Below are positions 44,492-53,600 of a stretch of DNA of 64,000 nucleotides, piece by piece (position 1 is the first letter of the stretch; each line of letters opens with the position of its first letter). The notes beneath the pieces are model-generated. The model searched no databases, was not told where the DNA came from, and was given only the letters and a program-made list of their open reading frames with translations. The translations under genes and the position numbers were made by a program. This DNA comes from Dinghuibacter silviterrae (GTDB lineage: Bacteria > Bacteroidota > Bacteroidia > Chitinophagales > Chitinophagaceae), in NCBI RefSeq assembly GCF_004366355.1, contig NZ_SODV01000001.1, forward strand, positions 3,410,001 to 3,474,000, read 5' to 3'.

Positions 44492-45463
44492 CTATTGCGA
44501 CCACTCCGTGGGCGTGCGGTCCCAGCGGTGCCCCTTGAGCTGCGCGAGCAGGGCAGGGGAGAGGGCGTTCCCGTCGGCCGCGCCCATGTTGGCGCGGACG
44601 TTCTTTTCTTTGCGCATCCCGGGGATAGTCGTGTGGATCATCGGGTTGGAGAGGATGAAGCGAAGCGCGAGCTCCGCCATGGTCATGCCCCCGGGGATCA
44701 GCGGGCGCAGGGCGTCGGCGTGGGCGACGCTTGACCGCAGGTTTTCCTCCACAAAATAGGTGCCCCGCCAGTCGCCCGGGGGGAAAGTCGTTTCGGTGGT
44801 GAGCGTGCCCGTCAGGGTGCCTTCGTCAAACGGAACCCGGGCGATAACGCCGACGTTCAGGGTTTCGCAAAGGGGAAGAAGGTGATCCTCCGGGGCCTGG
44901 TCGAAAATGTTGTAGATGACCTGTACGGCGTCGATCAAACCCGTCCGCAGGGTGTCCAGGACGTTGTCCGGTTCCCAGCGGTTGACGCTGACCCCCATTG
45001 CCTGGATCTTGCCCTCGCGTTTCAGGTCTTCGACCGTACGCTGCCAGCGCTCGTCTTTGGCCCAGGCGTCTTCCCAGACGTGGAACTGTTGAAGGTCGAT
45101 GGTCTCCACCCCGAGGTTGCGAAGGCTTTTTTCGGTGTACTCGCGGATATGGTCGGGCGGGAAACAATCGTCGAGCGTATATCCCCGTTTGGAAGGCCAT
45201 TTGAAATTCTTTGGCGGGATCTTGGTCGCCACGTACAGCCGTTTGTCGGCGTATCGGCGCACGAGTTCGCCAAGGATTTCCTCGCTTTTGCCCGCGCCAT
45301 AACCCCAGGCTGTGTCAAAAAAATTACAGCCCAGCTCCACCGAAAGGTTCAGGGATTTTTCGATTTCCGTGATGTCGTTGCCCGTCCAGCCGGCCAGTCC
45401 CCACATGCCATACCCCATCTCGCTCACCCGCCAGCCCGTTCTGCCAAAAGTTCTGAATTGCAT
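44492..45463 (-). CDS. Aldo/keto reductase
   Basis: 323 residues from ATG 45463 (MQFRTFGRTGWRVSEMGYG). TIM-barrel AKR: catalytic Asp and Tyr in FFDTAWGYG, Lys in VATKIP, His in QQFHVWED, and NADPH-binding region near FEILSNPMIHTTIPG (piece SNPMIHTTIPG). The frame is open upstream to 47644 by chance, antisense to the phospholipase gene; that part is not coding. Substrate unknown. Confidence 0.93.
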   Translation of the reverse strand: MQFRTFGRTGWRVSEMGYGMWGLAGWTGNDITEIEKSLNLSVELGCNFFDTAWGYGAGKSEEILGELVRRYADKRLYVATKIPPKNFKWPSKRGYTLDDCFPPDHIREYTEKSLRNLGVETIDLQQFHVWEDAWAKDERWQRTVEDLKREGKIQAMGVSVNRWEPDNVLDTLRTGLIDAVQVIYNIFDQAPEDHLLPLCETLNVGVIARVPFDEGTLTGTLTTETTFPPGDWRGTYFVEENLRSSVAHADALRPLIPGGMTMAELALRFILSNPMIHTTIPGMRKEKNVRANMGAADGNALSPALLAQLKGHRWDRTPTEWSQ

Positions 45464-45511
45464 AATCTTGTATTGGGCATGAAAGTAGGGAAATTCCGTT
45501 AGCTTAGGCGC

Positions 45512-48025
45512 ATGGATAACCGCAGAACATTTTTGAAAAAAACCGCCCTGCTCACCGGCGGCCTTACCCTTTGGGAAACCTTGCCGCCAGCGATCCAGCG
45601 GGCCCTCGCCATTAACCCCGCCGCGGGCAGTACTTTTCTGGACGCGGAATACATCGTTTTCCTGATGCAGGAAAACCGCTCGTTTGACCATGCCTATGGA
45701 ACGCTGCGCGGGGTCAGGGGTTTTAACGACCCCAGGGCCATCACCCTCCCGGGCGGCAACCCCGTCTGGCTTCAAACCAACGCACAGGGAGAAACACACG
45801 CCCCCTTTCACCACGATATAAAGGATACGAAGGCTACCTGGATGGATTCGCTGCCGCACTCCTGGAACAACCAAACCGACGCCCGCAACGACGGCAAATA
45901 CAACCGTTGGCTCGATGTGAAAAAAGGGGCATACCCCGGTCTCCCCATGACCATGGGTTACTATACACGGGAGGACATTCCTTTTTACTATTCGCTGGCC
46001 GACGCCTTTACCGTCTGCGACCAGCACTTCTGTTCTTCCCTGACGGGCACCACGCCCAACCGTCTTCACTTCTGGACCGGAACCCTTCGTGGACCGGAAG
46101 GCGCCCCCGCCCGGGTCCGCAACGAACAGACCGATTACGGCGCGGAGGCCAACTGGACGACGTTCCCCGAACGCCTCGAAGAAGCCGGCATCTCCTGGAA
46201 GGTCTACCAGAACGAGATCAGCCTCGACTCCGGAATGAAGGGCGAGGAAGACCCATGGCTCACCAATTTTACCGATAATCCTTTGGAGTGGTTTTCGCAG
46301 TATAAGGTGCGGTTTTCGCCCACGCATCTGGCGTATTTGCGGGGGCTGGTCGACCGCGCCGCGACGGCCGGCGCCTCCGGCGCGGCCAACGCAACGGCGG
46401 CCGGCGCAACGACGGCCAGTGCCACGCCTGGCTCTGCGGCAGCTGGCGCCACGCAAGGCTCTGCGGCCGCCAAGGCCAAGGCGACCTTGAGCGCGTACGA
46501 CGAACAAGCCTGGGCGCGGTTGAGCGATACGGAGAAGCGCCTCCACGCGCGCGCCTTCACCACCAACCGCGACGACCCCGACTACCGCAGCCTGACCACC
46601 TTGCACTACGACGACAACGGCACGGCCCGCGAAGTCCAGGTACCCAAGAGCGACGTCTTCTATCAATTCCGTAAAGACGTGGACGAAGGCAAGCTCCCGG
46701 CGGTCTCCTGGCTGGTGGCGCCCGAGCACTACTCCGACCACCCCGGATCTGCGTGGTATGGCACGTGGTACGTGTCCGAGGCCCTCGACATCCTGACCAA
46801 AAATCCGGACGTCTGGAAAAAGACCATTTTTATCCTGACGTATGATGAGAACGACGGCAGCTTTGACCACGTGCCGCCTTTTGTCGCGCCGCATCCGCAC
46901 CGGGAGGACACCGGCAAAGTATCCGCAGGCATCGACACGACACCCGAATACGTGACCCTCGAACAAGACCTTCTCCAGACAAAACCCGAAGAAGCCCGGG
47001 AAGGCCCCGTCGGGCTGGGATACCGCGTGCCCTTCGTCGTCGCGTCCCCGTGGACCCGGGGTGGCTGGGTCAACTCCGAGGTCTTCGACCATACCTCCAG
47101 TCTTCAATTCCTGGAAACCTTTATCCAACGCAAGTGGGGTAAGACCATAAAGGAGACCAACATCAGCGAATGGAGAAGAACCGTCACCGGCGATCTTTCT
47201 TCTATTTTCCGTCCCTACAACGGTGAATCGATTTCCCAACCTTCTTTCCAGGACAAAGACGAGGTCATCGAAGCCATCCACAAGGCCAGGTTCAAAGGGC
47301 TGCCCTCGCCCGGCAGCCTGCCCTACACGCCTTACCAGGAAAAAGGGACAAAGCCCTCCAACGCGTTGGGCTATGACCTGTCCGCCCACGGGTATGTTGA
47401 CAAACCCAGCGGCGAGTTCCTGCTGGAGCTGTCCGCCTCCAACAAACGTTTTGGCGCCGCCTCGCTGGGCGCGCCTTTTACCGTCTACGCCCCGGGGGAC
47501 TACCTGCAGGTCCCGCGGCACAACGGCCAGGCCACGGGTCATCCCGTCATGGCGCCGGTCAAATGCTGGTCGTACGCGGTCAAAGCCGGAGACCGGCTGA
47601 CGGATCGTTTTCCCCTTGTACATTTTGCCGGCGGTGCCTACCACCTTCGTGTGTACGGGCCCAACGGTTTCTTTACGGAATGCAAAGGGAACGCCCAGGA
47701 TCCGGATGTCCGGGTGTCGTTCTCAGTGACGGCTTCCGCGACCCCGGCGCTCGTCTTTACAGCGTCCTCCGCGGTGTCCGCCCACGACATTACTATTGTT
47801 GACAACGGCTATGCGCAAAACAATAAAACGTTCCGGATTTTCGAAGACGAGAACACACACGCGCCTTCGCCTTTCGTCCTGGAGCTCGACACGACACAGG
47901 GATGGTACGATGTCAGCGTAAAGATCGGGGGATTCGACGCCTTCGAGGCGCGGTTTGCCGGGCGCGTGGAGACGGGGAAGGCGTCGATCAGCGATCCGGT
48001 GATGGGGGGCGTCGCGGGCGCATAA
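45512..48025 (+). CDS. Phosphocholine-specific phospholipase C family protein
   Basis: 837 residues. Tat-type signal (NRRTFLKKTALLTGGLTLW), the active-site motif QENRSFDHAYG (ENRSFDH at 54-60), HDIKDTKATWMD, GTTPNRLHFWTG, LTYDENDGSFDHVPPF. The C-terminal third carries the two beta-rich repeats usual for this family. It hydrolyses phosphatidylcholine or sphingomyelin type lipids outside the cytoplasm, typically for phosphate supply. An Ala-rich insert (about 46353-46490, pieces TAGASGAANATA and SATPGSAAAG) lies in the catalytic domain. Confidence 0.93.
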   Translation: MDNRRTFLKKTALLTGGLTLWETLPPAIQRALAINPAAGSTFLDAEYIVFLMQENRSFDHAYGTLRGVRGFNDPRAITLPGGNPVWLQTNAQGETHAPFHHDIKDTKATWMDSLPHSWNNQTDARNDGKYNRWLDVKKGAYPGLPMTMGYYTREDIPFYYSLADAFTVCDQHFCSSLTGTTPNRLHFWTGTLRGPEGAPARVRNEQTDYGAEANWTTFPERLEEAGISWKVYQNEISLDSGMKGEEDPWLTNFTDNPLEWFSQYKVRFSPTHLAYLRGLVDRAATAGASGAANATAAGATTASATPGSAAAGATQGSAAAKAKATLSAYDEQAWARLSDTEKRLHARAFTTNRDDPDYRSLTTLHYDDNGTAREVQVPKSDVFYQFRKDVDEGKLPAVSWLVAPEHYSDHPGSAWYGTWYVSEALDILTKNPDVWKKTIFILTYDENDGSFDHVPPFVAPHPHREDTGKVSAGIDTTPEYVTLEQDLLQTKPEEAREGPVGLGYRVPFVVASPWTRGGWVNSEVFDHTSSLQFLETFIQRKWGKTIKETNISEWRRTVTGDLSSIFRPYNGESISQPSFQDKDEVIEAIHKARFKGLPSPGSLPYTPYQEKGTKPSNALGYDLSAHGYVDKPSGEFLLELSASNKRFGAASLGAPFTVYAPGDYLQVPRHNGQATGHPVMAPVKCWSYAVKAGDRLTDRFPLVHFAGGAYHLRVYGPNGFFTECKGNAQDPDVRVSFSVTASATPALVFTASSAVSAHDITIVDNGYAQNNKTFRIFEDENTHAPSPFVLELDTTQGWYDVSVKIGGFDAFEARFAGRVETGKASISDPVMGGVAGA

Positions 48026-48087
48026 GGCGCGGCGCGCGGGCGCCTGACAGGGCGCGGTCTTGTGCGCATGCAGCGCATGGGCGCGCG
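48026..48087. other. Short GC-rich intergenic stretch
   Basis: 62 bases of gc-rich sequence between convergent genes; no terminator hairpin is clear. Confidence 0.4.
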
Positions 48088-49815
48088 TTATAGCCCCGCG
48101 TAATAGTCGTATCCCTGTTCGGCCCAGTAGTCCGCCGGACGCTGGTTGCTAAACTTGATATGCCCGATCCGCTTTAAATTTTTGATCCCGTATTTGACCG
48201 GGATGATCAGCCGGAGGGGCGCCCCGTGTGGCATTGTCAGCGGGCGCCCCTTCATCTCATACGCGAGCAATGTCTGGGGATGAAGCGCGCTGGCCCTGTC
48301 GATCCCCACGTAATAGGCATCGTCCGGTGTCGAAAACCCGATATAGTCGAGGGCGGCTTCCCGCTCCAGCCCAAAATGCGCGACAAAATCGCTAAAACGT
48401 ACCCCGGCCCAGTTGGACACTTGGTCCCAGCCTTCGATACATTTAAACATATACGTGATTTCCGTCCGGGGCAGCGTCTTGAGTTCGTCGATCCCTATCG
48501 CCAAAGGCGTGCCCGATAACCGTTGGACCTCCAGTCGCCATTGGGCGGGATCGATCGTACCGGAGAGACCAAAGTTGCCGGTGAAACGCACCCGGTTGGG
48601 GTGCACGGCTTCGCTTTTTGGATAAGTCCTGACCGGGTGCCCGTTGCTAAAAATCCCGCGGAAGATGCGTTCGTTTGTATTGAGCACCGCGCGGAGCGGA
48701 CCCCGCGCGCCCTTTGTCGCACTGGGGGTTTCCATGGGCGCATCGTAGAGCCATTTCCAAAGTCCGAAGCCCGCAAGACCCACGCCCGCGAAAACGCCAA
48801 AGGACAGGAAGGCCCGCCGCCGCAGCGCGGAATCCTGTACGGAGAAGCCTTCGGGGATGAAGGCGGGACGTGGCGCGGGCAGGGGCGCGTCGTGCGGCGC
48901 AGATGGGGTCGCGGCGCCCGATACGGGCGGGGTCGCGGTGTGCGCCGCAGGTGGGGCCGCCGAAGCAGATGGCTCCGTGACCGGCGGCGCTGGCGGTGTT
49001 GCTGCGTGTGCCGCGGCGAGGGCGTTGGCGTTCGCGGGAGCGGCGTCGGGTGGCGCCGGGGAAGCGGGCAACGCGTCCGCAGCCGCGGCTGCTGCGGGCG
49101 ACGCGCCGGCCACGCCGTCGGAAAGCGCCGCGGGTGCCACGCCAGCGCCCGGCTTCTCGCGCACCACCTCAAACCCCACCACCATAGCCCGGAAATTATT
49201 CCACCCCGCGAGGATCACCTGCACCACGTGCACCACAAAAAACACGCAGTAGCCGAGGGTGAGGATGAAGTGGATGATGCGCGCGACGTGATAGCCGCCG
49301 CACAGCCAGCAAAGCCAGTAGAGTTGAACGGGTTTGTAGATGGCTAGACCGGTGAGGATGGAGCCGAGGCCCATGACGATGATCCCGGAATAGGCGATGC
49401 GCTGGGCGGCGTTGAATTTGCCTTGCGGCGGGAGGGAATGGCGGAGGTGCAGGTCGTGGAGAAGCACGGCCCAGGCCTCCCGGAAGGAATGGCGGTTGGG
49501 TAGGAGTTCACGCCATTCACCGGAGAATGCCGTATACAGTACGTACAACAGACCATTGATAAAGAACACCCACATGAACAGAAAGTGGAACGCCATGCCT
49601 TCTGCGAGACGGAAGGGGATGTGCAGGAGACGATAGATCCACTCGGGGAAAAAGCGGACATAGGTGTGCCCGAAAAGTGTGATGGAATACACGTCGTTGC
49701 CCCAATAAATCAGGAGCCCGCTCCAAATCATTAGGAATAGGATGGGGAAGTTGACCCAGTGAAACCAACGGATCGCTAACGGATGTTTTTCTTTTATGCG
49801 CGTGGTCTTTGGCAT
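48088..49815 (-). CDS. Cytochrome b - molybdopterin oxidoreductase fusion
   Basis: 575 residues. Residues 1 to about 215 are a four-helix cytochrome b (RWFHWVNFPILFLMIWSG, FHFLFMWVFFINGLLYV, GYHVARIIHFILTLGYCVFFVVH) with His ligands. Residues about 315-575 are a sulfite-oxidase-type molybdopterin domain, with a membrane or Tat-like segment (RRRAFLSFGVFAGVGLAGF) and the Mo-ligand Cys459 in MFKCIEGWDQ. It resembles YedY/MsrP plus its haem partner fused in one chain. The linker between domains is about 100 residues of Ala/Pro-rich low complexity. Possibly a quinol-driven reductase of oxidised protein residues; substrate not shown. Confidence 0.88.
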   Translation of the reverse strand: MPKTTRIKEKHPLAIRWFHWVNFPILFLMIWSGLLIYWGNDVYSITLFGHTYVRFFPEWIYRLLHIPFRLAEGMAFHFLFMWVFFINGLLYVLYTAFSGEWRELLPNRHSFREAWAVLLHDLHLRHSLPPQGKFNAAQRIAYSGIIVMGLGSILTGLAIYKPVQLYWLCWLCGGYHVARIIHFILTLGYCVFFVVHVVQVILAGWNNFRAMVVGFEVVREKPGAGVAPAALSDGVAGASPAAAAAADALPASPAPPDAAPANANALAAAHAATPPAPPVTEPSASAAPPAAHTATPPVSGAATPSAPHDAPLPAPRPAFIPEGFSVQDSALRRRAFLSFGVFAGVGLAGFGLWKWLYDAPMETPSATKGARGPLRAVLNTNERIFRGIFSNGHPVRTYPKSEAVHPNRVRFTGNFGLSGTIDPAQWRLEVQRLSGTPLAIGIDELKTLPRTEITYMFKCIEGWDQVSNWAGVRFSDFVAHFGLEREAALDYIGFSTPDDAYYVGIDRASALHPQTLLAYEMKGRPLTMPHGAPLRLIIPVKYGIKNLKRIGHIKFSNQRPADYWAEQGYDYYAGL

Positions 49816-49862
49816 AAACAGATGAATTATAATTTTTTGCCTAACTAGGTATTTTAACGGGG

Positions 49863-49892
49863 TTGGATTTGTCGAACTAATTTGTACTTTTG
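49863..49892 (+). promoter_or_regulatory. Full Bacteroidota-type promoter (TTG - 19 - TACTTTTG)
   Basis: TTG at 49863-49865, a 19-base spacer, and TACTTTTG at 49885-49892: the textbook -33/-7 layout. It is about 175 bases before the collar gene, so this operon would have a long leader, unlike most genes here. Confidence 0.7.
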
Positions 49893-50069
49893 ACCGTTCC
49901 CTCCCGGTTTGTTCTTGCTTACCCGGCTTGCAAGACTTACCCCGTTTCCGCTTTAGTACCGAAAGTAATGTTTATTATTAAGAGACTATGCCTTCTCCTA
50001 TCGCGAGCTGACCTTATACAGGTTCATTTACCCATTTCTTAACATACACCTTAAAAACACACAAAAACC
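49893..50069. other. Long leader of the collar-adhesin operon
   Basis: About 177 bases without a gene. Pyrimidine-rich stretch, then AT-rich sequence just before the ATG. A possible place for post-transcriptional control; I recognise no riboswitch. Confidence 0.45.
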
Positions 50070-50648
50070 ATGGAACCTTACCTGGGCTCTCTTTTGATTT
50101 TTGGTGGCAACTTCGCCATCCGGGGTTATGCGCTTTGCAACGGTCAGACCCTTCCCATTTCCGCGTACACCGCACTGTTCTCCATCCTGGGAACGTTTTA
50201 CGGTGGGAACGGCGTCAACAACTTCCAACTGCCGGACATGCAAGGGCGTGTACCTATCGGTATGGGGAACGGCATCGGCCTGAGCCCTTATGTGATCGGG
50301 CAAAAAGGCGGTACCGAAGCAATCAGCCTGACGACCCAAAACCTGCCGGCGCACAGCCACACGGTGCCTGCGCTGAGCGTGACGGTCAATGTATCCAACA
50401 CCCAGGCTACGTCGCCTACAGCCAGCGCGGGGACGAACACCCTCAGCCAGCCGTATGACCCGGTTGCCCTGAACGCGGTCAACCTGTATTCCAATGCCGC
50501 GGCCAACACCGTCATCACCACCGGGGCCACGACGGTAGCGGGTAACACCGGCCTCACTGGAGGTAACATTCCAGTTTCCATCATTCAGCCGTATCTTGCG
50601 ATCAATTTCCAGATCGCCCTCACAGGGGTCTTCCCTTCGAGGAACTAG
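50070..50648 (+). CDS. Phage tail-collar (microcystin-dependent protein type) protein
   Basis: 192 residues. Tail-collar fold features: EPYLGSLLIFGGNFAIRGYALCNGQTLPI (as YALCNGQTLPI), QLPDMQGRVPIGMGNG, GTEAISLTTQNLPAHSHT, and the C-terminal IPVSIIQPYLAINFQIALTGVFPSRN (as PYLAINFQIALTG). Such proteins are found in tail fibres and in free-living bacteria, where they often neighbour large surface proteins. No other phage gene lies here. First gene of a likely operon with the adhesin 35 bases downstream. Confidence 0.92.
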   Translation: MEPYLGSLLIFGGNFAIRGYALCNGQTLPISAYTALFSILGTFYGGNGVNNFQLPDMQGRVPIGMGNGIGLSPYVIGQKGGTEAISLTTQNLPAHSHTVPALSVTVNVSNTQATSPTASAGTNTLSQPYDPVALNAVNLYSNAAANTVITTGATTVAGNTGLTGGNIPVSIIQPYLAINFQIALTGVFPSRN

Positions 50649-50683
50649 TTTTTGCTTGTTTACCTTATCTATGACCCAAAGTA

Positions 50684-53600
50684 ATGCTTATGAATAAATT
50701 CTACCCTAAGGCGCTGCGCGCACTTTTTGCGGCTCTTTTTCTTAGTTTTTCCATAACCATTACTTGGGCCATTCCAGGGACCGGGAGAACAGGACATGTC
50801 CTGTTCTCCGCGGGCCCTTCTACCGGTTTCACCGGCTTCGACAGCACCGCATCGACGGACATCCCATTTGTCAGTTTCCCCAGTGGTACGAAGGCCATCA
50901 ACGTCTGTCAATATGGTTTTGATATCGTGGCCAAAAGCACCGGCAACGTGACCCTGAAGGTGCTTGGCGCCAACGGGGCTTCCTCTACCCAGGTTCCAGG
51001 CTACACTGTTCCCGGTGGAGACAATAACCGGTTTGTCCAGGTAGTTCGGGCGGGTACTGCCTCCGTGACGGAGGCGGATTTCTATTCCACCGACGGTTCT
51101 GTCTTCAATTTGAAAAGCCTGGCCGTTTATGTAAACCTGGCGGTGACCTCCGACGTCGCCACGGTCACTTTAACGGGGTACAAGAGCGGTGTGCAGGTGG
51201 GGAGCCCCGTGACACAAAACAATATTACGCCCACGAGCCTTGCTCCGCTTAATTGGGTCAACATCACGGCCAACCTCAATGGAATCGATGAGATTGCCAT
51301 AACGGTATCGGATCAAACAACACCGGGCAACGTGGTCGGAGATCTCGGCATTGACGCCATCGACCTCGTCGGCCCCTCCGTCACCAACCCCGCCCTCAGC
51401 AACGCACAAGTCGGCGCATCCTATACCACCGAAAACTTTACGGCTTCCGGTGGCACGGCGCCTTATACTTTTGCCGTCACCTCGGGCGCTCTCCCGGGGG
51501 GGATGAGCCTTTCCAGCGCCGGGGCACTCTCCGGAACGCCCACCGCGGCCGGGACCTTTACCTTCTCGGTGACGGCCACTGACGCGAATTCTGAGGTCAG
51601 TCCGGCATCCCCGGCGACCCTGACGGTCAGCGCGCCGACGATGACGCTTTCGCCAACGACCTTGTCTGACGGAACTTACAAGTCGTCTTATTCTTCCGTG
51701 ACCTTTTCGGCTTCCGGTGGCACGGCGCCCTACACCTACACGGCCGTCGGGCTGCCTCCGGGGATGACCATCAATGCCAGCTCCGGTGTGTTATCGGGTA
51801 CCCCCACCGCAGCGGGGACCTATGCCATTTCCGTGACGGCCACCGATAACTCGACAGGTACCGGTGCGCCCTTTCAAACGACCAATTTTATAACGTGGGT
51901 GATCGACAAGGTCCCGCTGACCATCTCGGCGAACGCCGCCTCCAAGAACTATGGTGCGGCAATTCCGGCCTTAAGCGTGACCTACAGCGGTTTTGCCAGT
52001 GGGGATAATTCAGGCAGCCTGACGACGGCGCCGACGATTACCACCAGCGCTACCGCGGCTTCCCCGGTGGGCACCTATCCGATCACTGCCAGCGGCGCGG
52101 TCGACCCGAACTACGCCATCAGCTATGTCCCGAATACGCTCACGGTAAACGCGGTCGCATTGACGATCACACCGGCCCCCGCGTCCATGACGTATGGAGG
52201 GACGGTTCCGGCCTTCACGGCCAACTACAGCGGCTTTGTCAATGGCGACAATGCGTCCAGCTTGACGACAGCGCCCACGATAACGACTACGGCGACGTCC
52301 ACCTCCGTGCCCGGGACCTATCCCATTACGGCGACCGGTGCGGTGGATCCGAACTATACGATTGCATACGTCGCCGGCACACTGACCGTCGGCAAAGCGG
52401 TGTTGACAGTAACAGGAACGTCCCCCACGATGACCTACGGGAGCGCGGTGCCGGCGCTGGGGGTTATTTATAGCGGTTTTGTCGGCAGCGACAACGCGTC
52501 CAGCCTGACAACGCAACCGACGTCCACGACAACGGCCACATCGGCTTCCACAGTCGGCGCCTACGCGGTCACGCCGAGCGGTGGGGTGGCGGCGAACTAT
52601 ACTTTTAGCTACCTGCCCGGCTCGCTGACGATCACTCCCGCGACGCTGAGCGTGACGCCCGATCCCCAGACGATGACCTACGGGGGCACGGTGCCGTCGC
52701 CGCTAACAGTGAGCTACAGCGGTTTTGTGAACGGGGACGGCCCATCGGTGGTGACTACGGCGCCTACGGTGACGACAACCGCCACGAGCGCCTCGTCTGT
52801 GGGTACGTATCCCATCACGGCCAGCGGTGCGGCGGCAACGAATTATGTATTTACCTACAATACCGGCACCCTTACAATAGGCCCCGCGGGTCTGACGATC
52901 ACGCCGGCCCCCGCGTCCATGACATACGGCGGGACGGTGCCGGCCTTTACCGCGAACTACAGCGGCTTTGTCAATGGGGACAATGCGTCCAGCCTAACGA
53001 CAGCGCCCACGATAACGACTACGGCGACGTCCTCCTCCGTGCCCGGGACCTATCCCATTACGGCGAGCGGGGCGGTGGATCCGAATTATACGATTTCTTA
53101 CAGCCCCGGCACGCTGACCGTCGGCAAGGCAGTATTGACGGTGACAGGAACGTCTCCCACGATGACCTACGGCGGCGCGGTGCCGGCGCTGGGGGTTATT
53201 TATAGCGGTTTTGTCGGGAGCGACAACGCGTCGAGCCTGACAACCCAACCTACGTCCACGACGACCGCCACGAGTGCTTCGGCCGTCGGCGCCTACCCGG
53301 TCACACCGAGCGGCGGGGTAGCGGCGAATTATACTTTTAACTACCTGCCCGGCTCGCTGACGATCACACCGGCGACGCTGACCGTAACGCCCACTGACCA
53401 GACGATGTCGTACGGGGGTACCGTGCCGTCGCCGCTGACGGTGGGGTACAGCGGTTTTGTCAACGGGGACGGACCGTCGGTGGTGACTACGGCGCCCACG
53501 GTGACGACAACGGGCACGAGTGCCTCTTCTGTCGGTACCTATCCGATCACGGCGAGCGGTGCGGCGGCGACGAACTATACATTTACCTACAATACCGGCA

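Noticed and set aside
45464..47644. Long minus-strand open frame continuing upstream of the aldo/keto reductase start
   Set aside because: It is antisense to the phospholipase C gene and has no homology; GC-rich codon use leaves the opposite frame open by chance.
50070..50648. Tail-collar gene taken as a sign of a prophage
   Set aside because: No integrase, capsid, terminase, lysis or tail-tube genes lie around it; such proteins also occur in non-phage surface loci.
49959..50690. Short direct repeat aaagtaatg-tttat near 49959 and 50671 before the collar and adhesin genes
   Set aside because: Only about 14 similar bases with mismatches; could be chance in AT-rich leaders.
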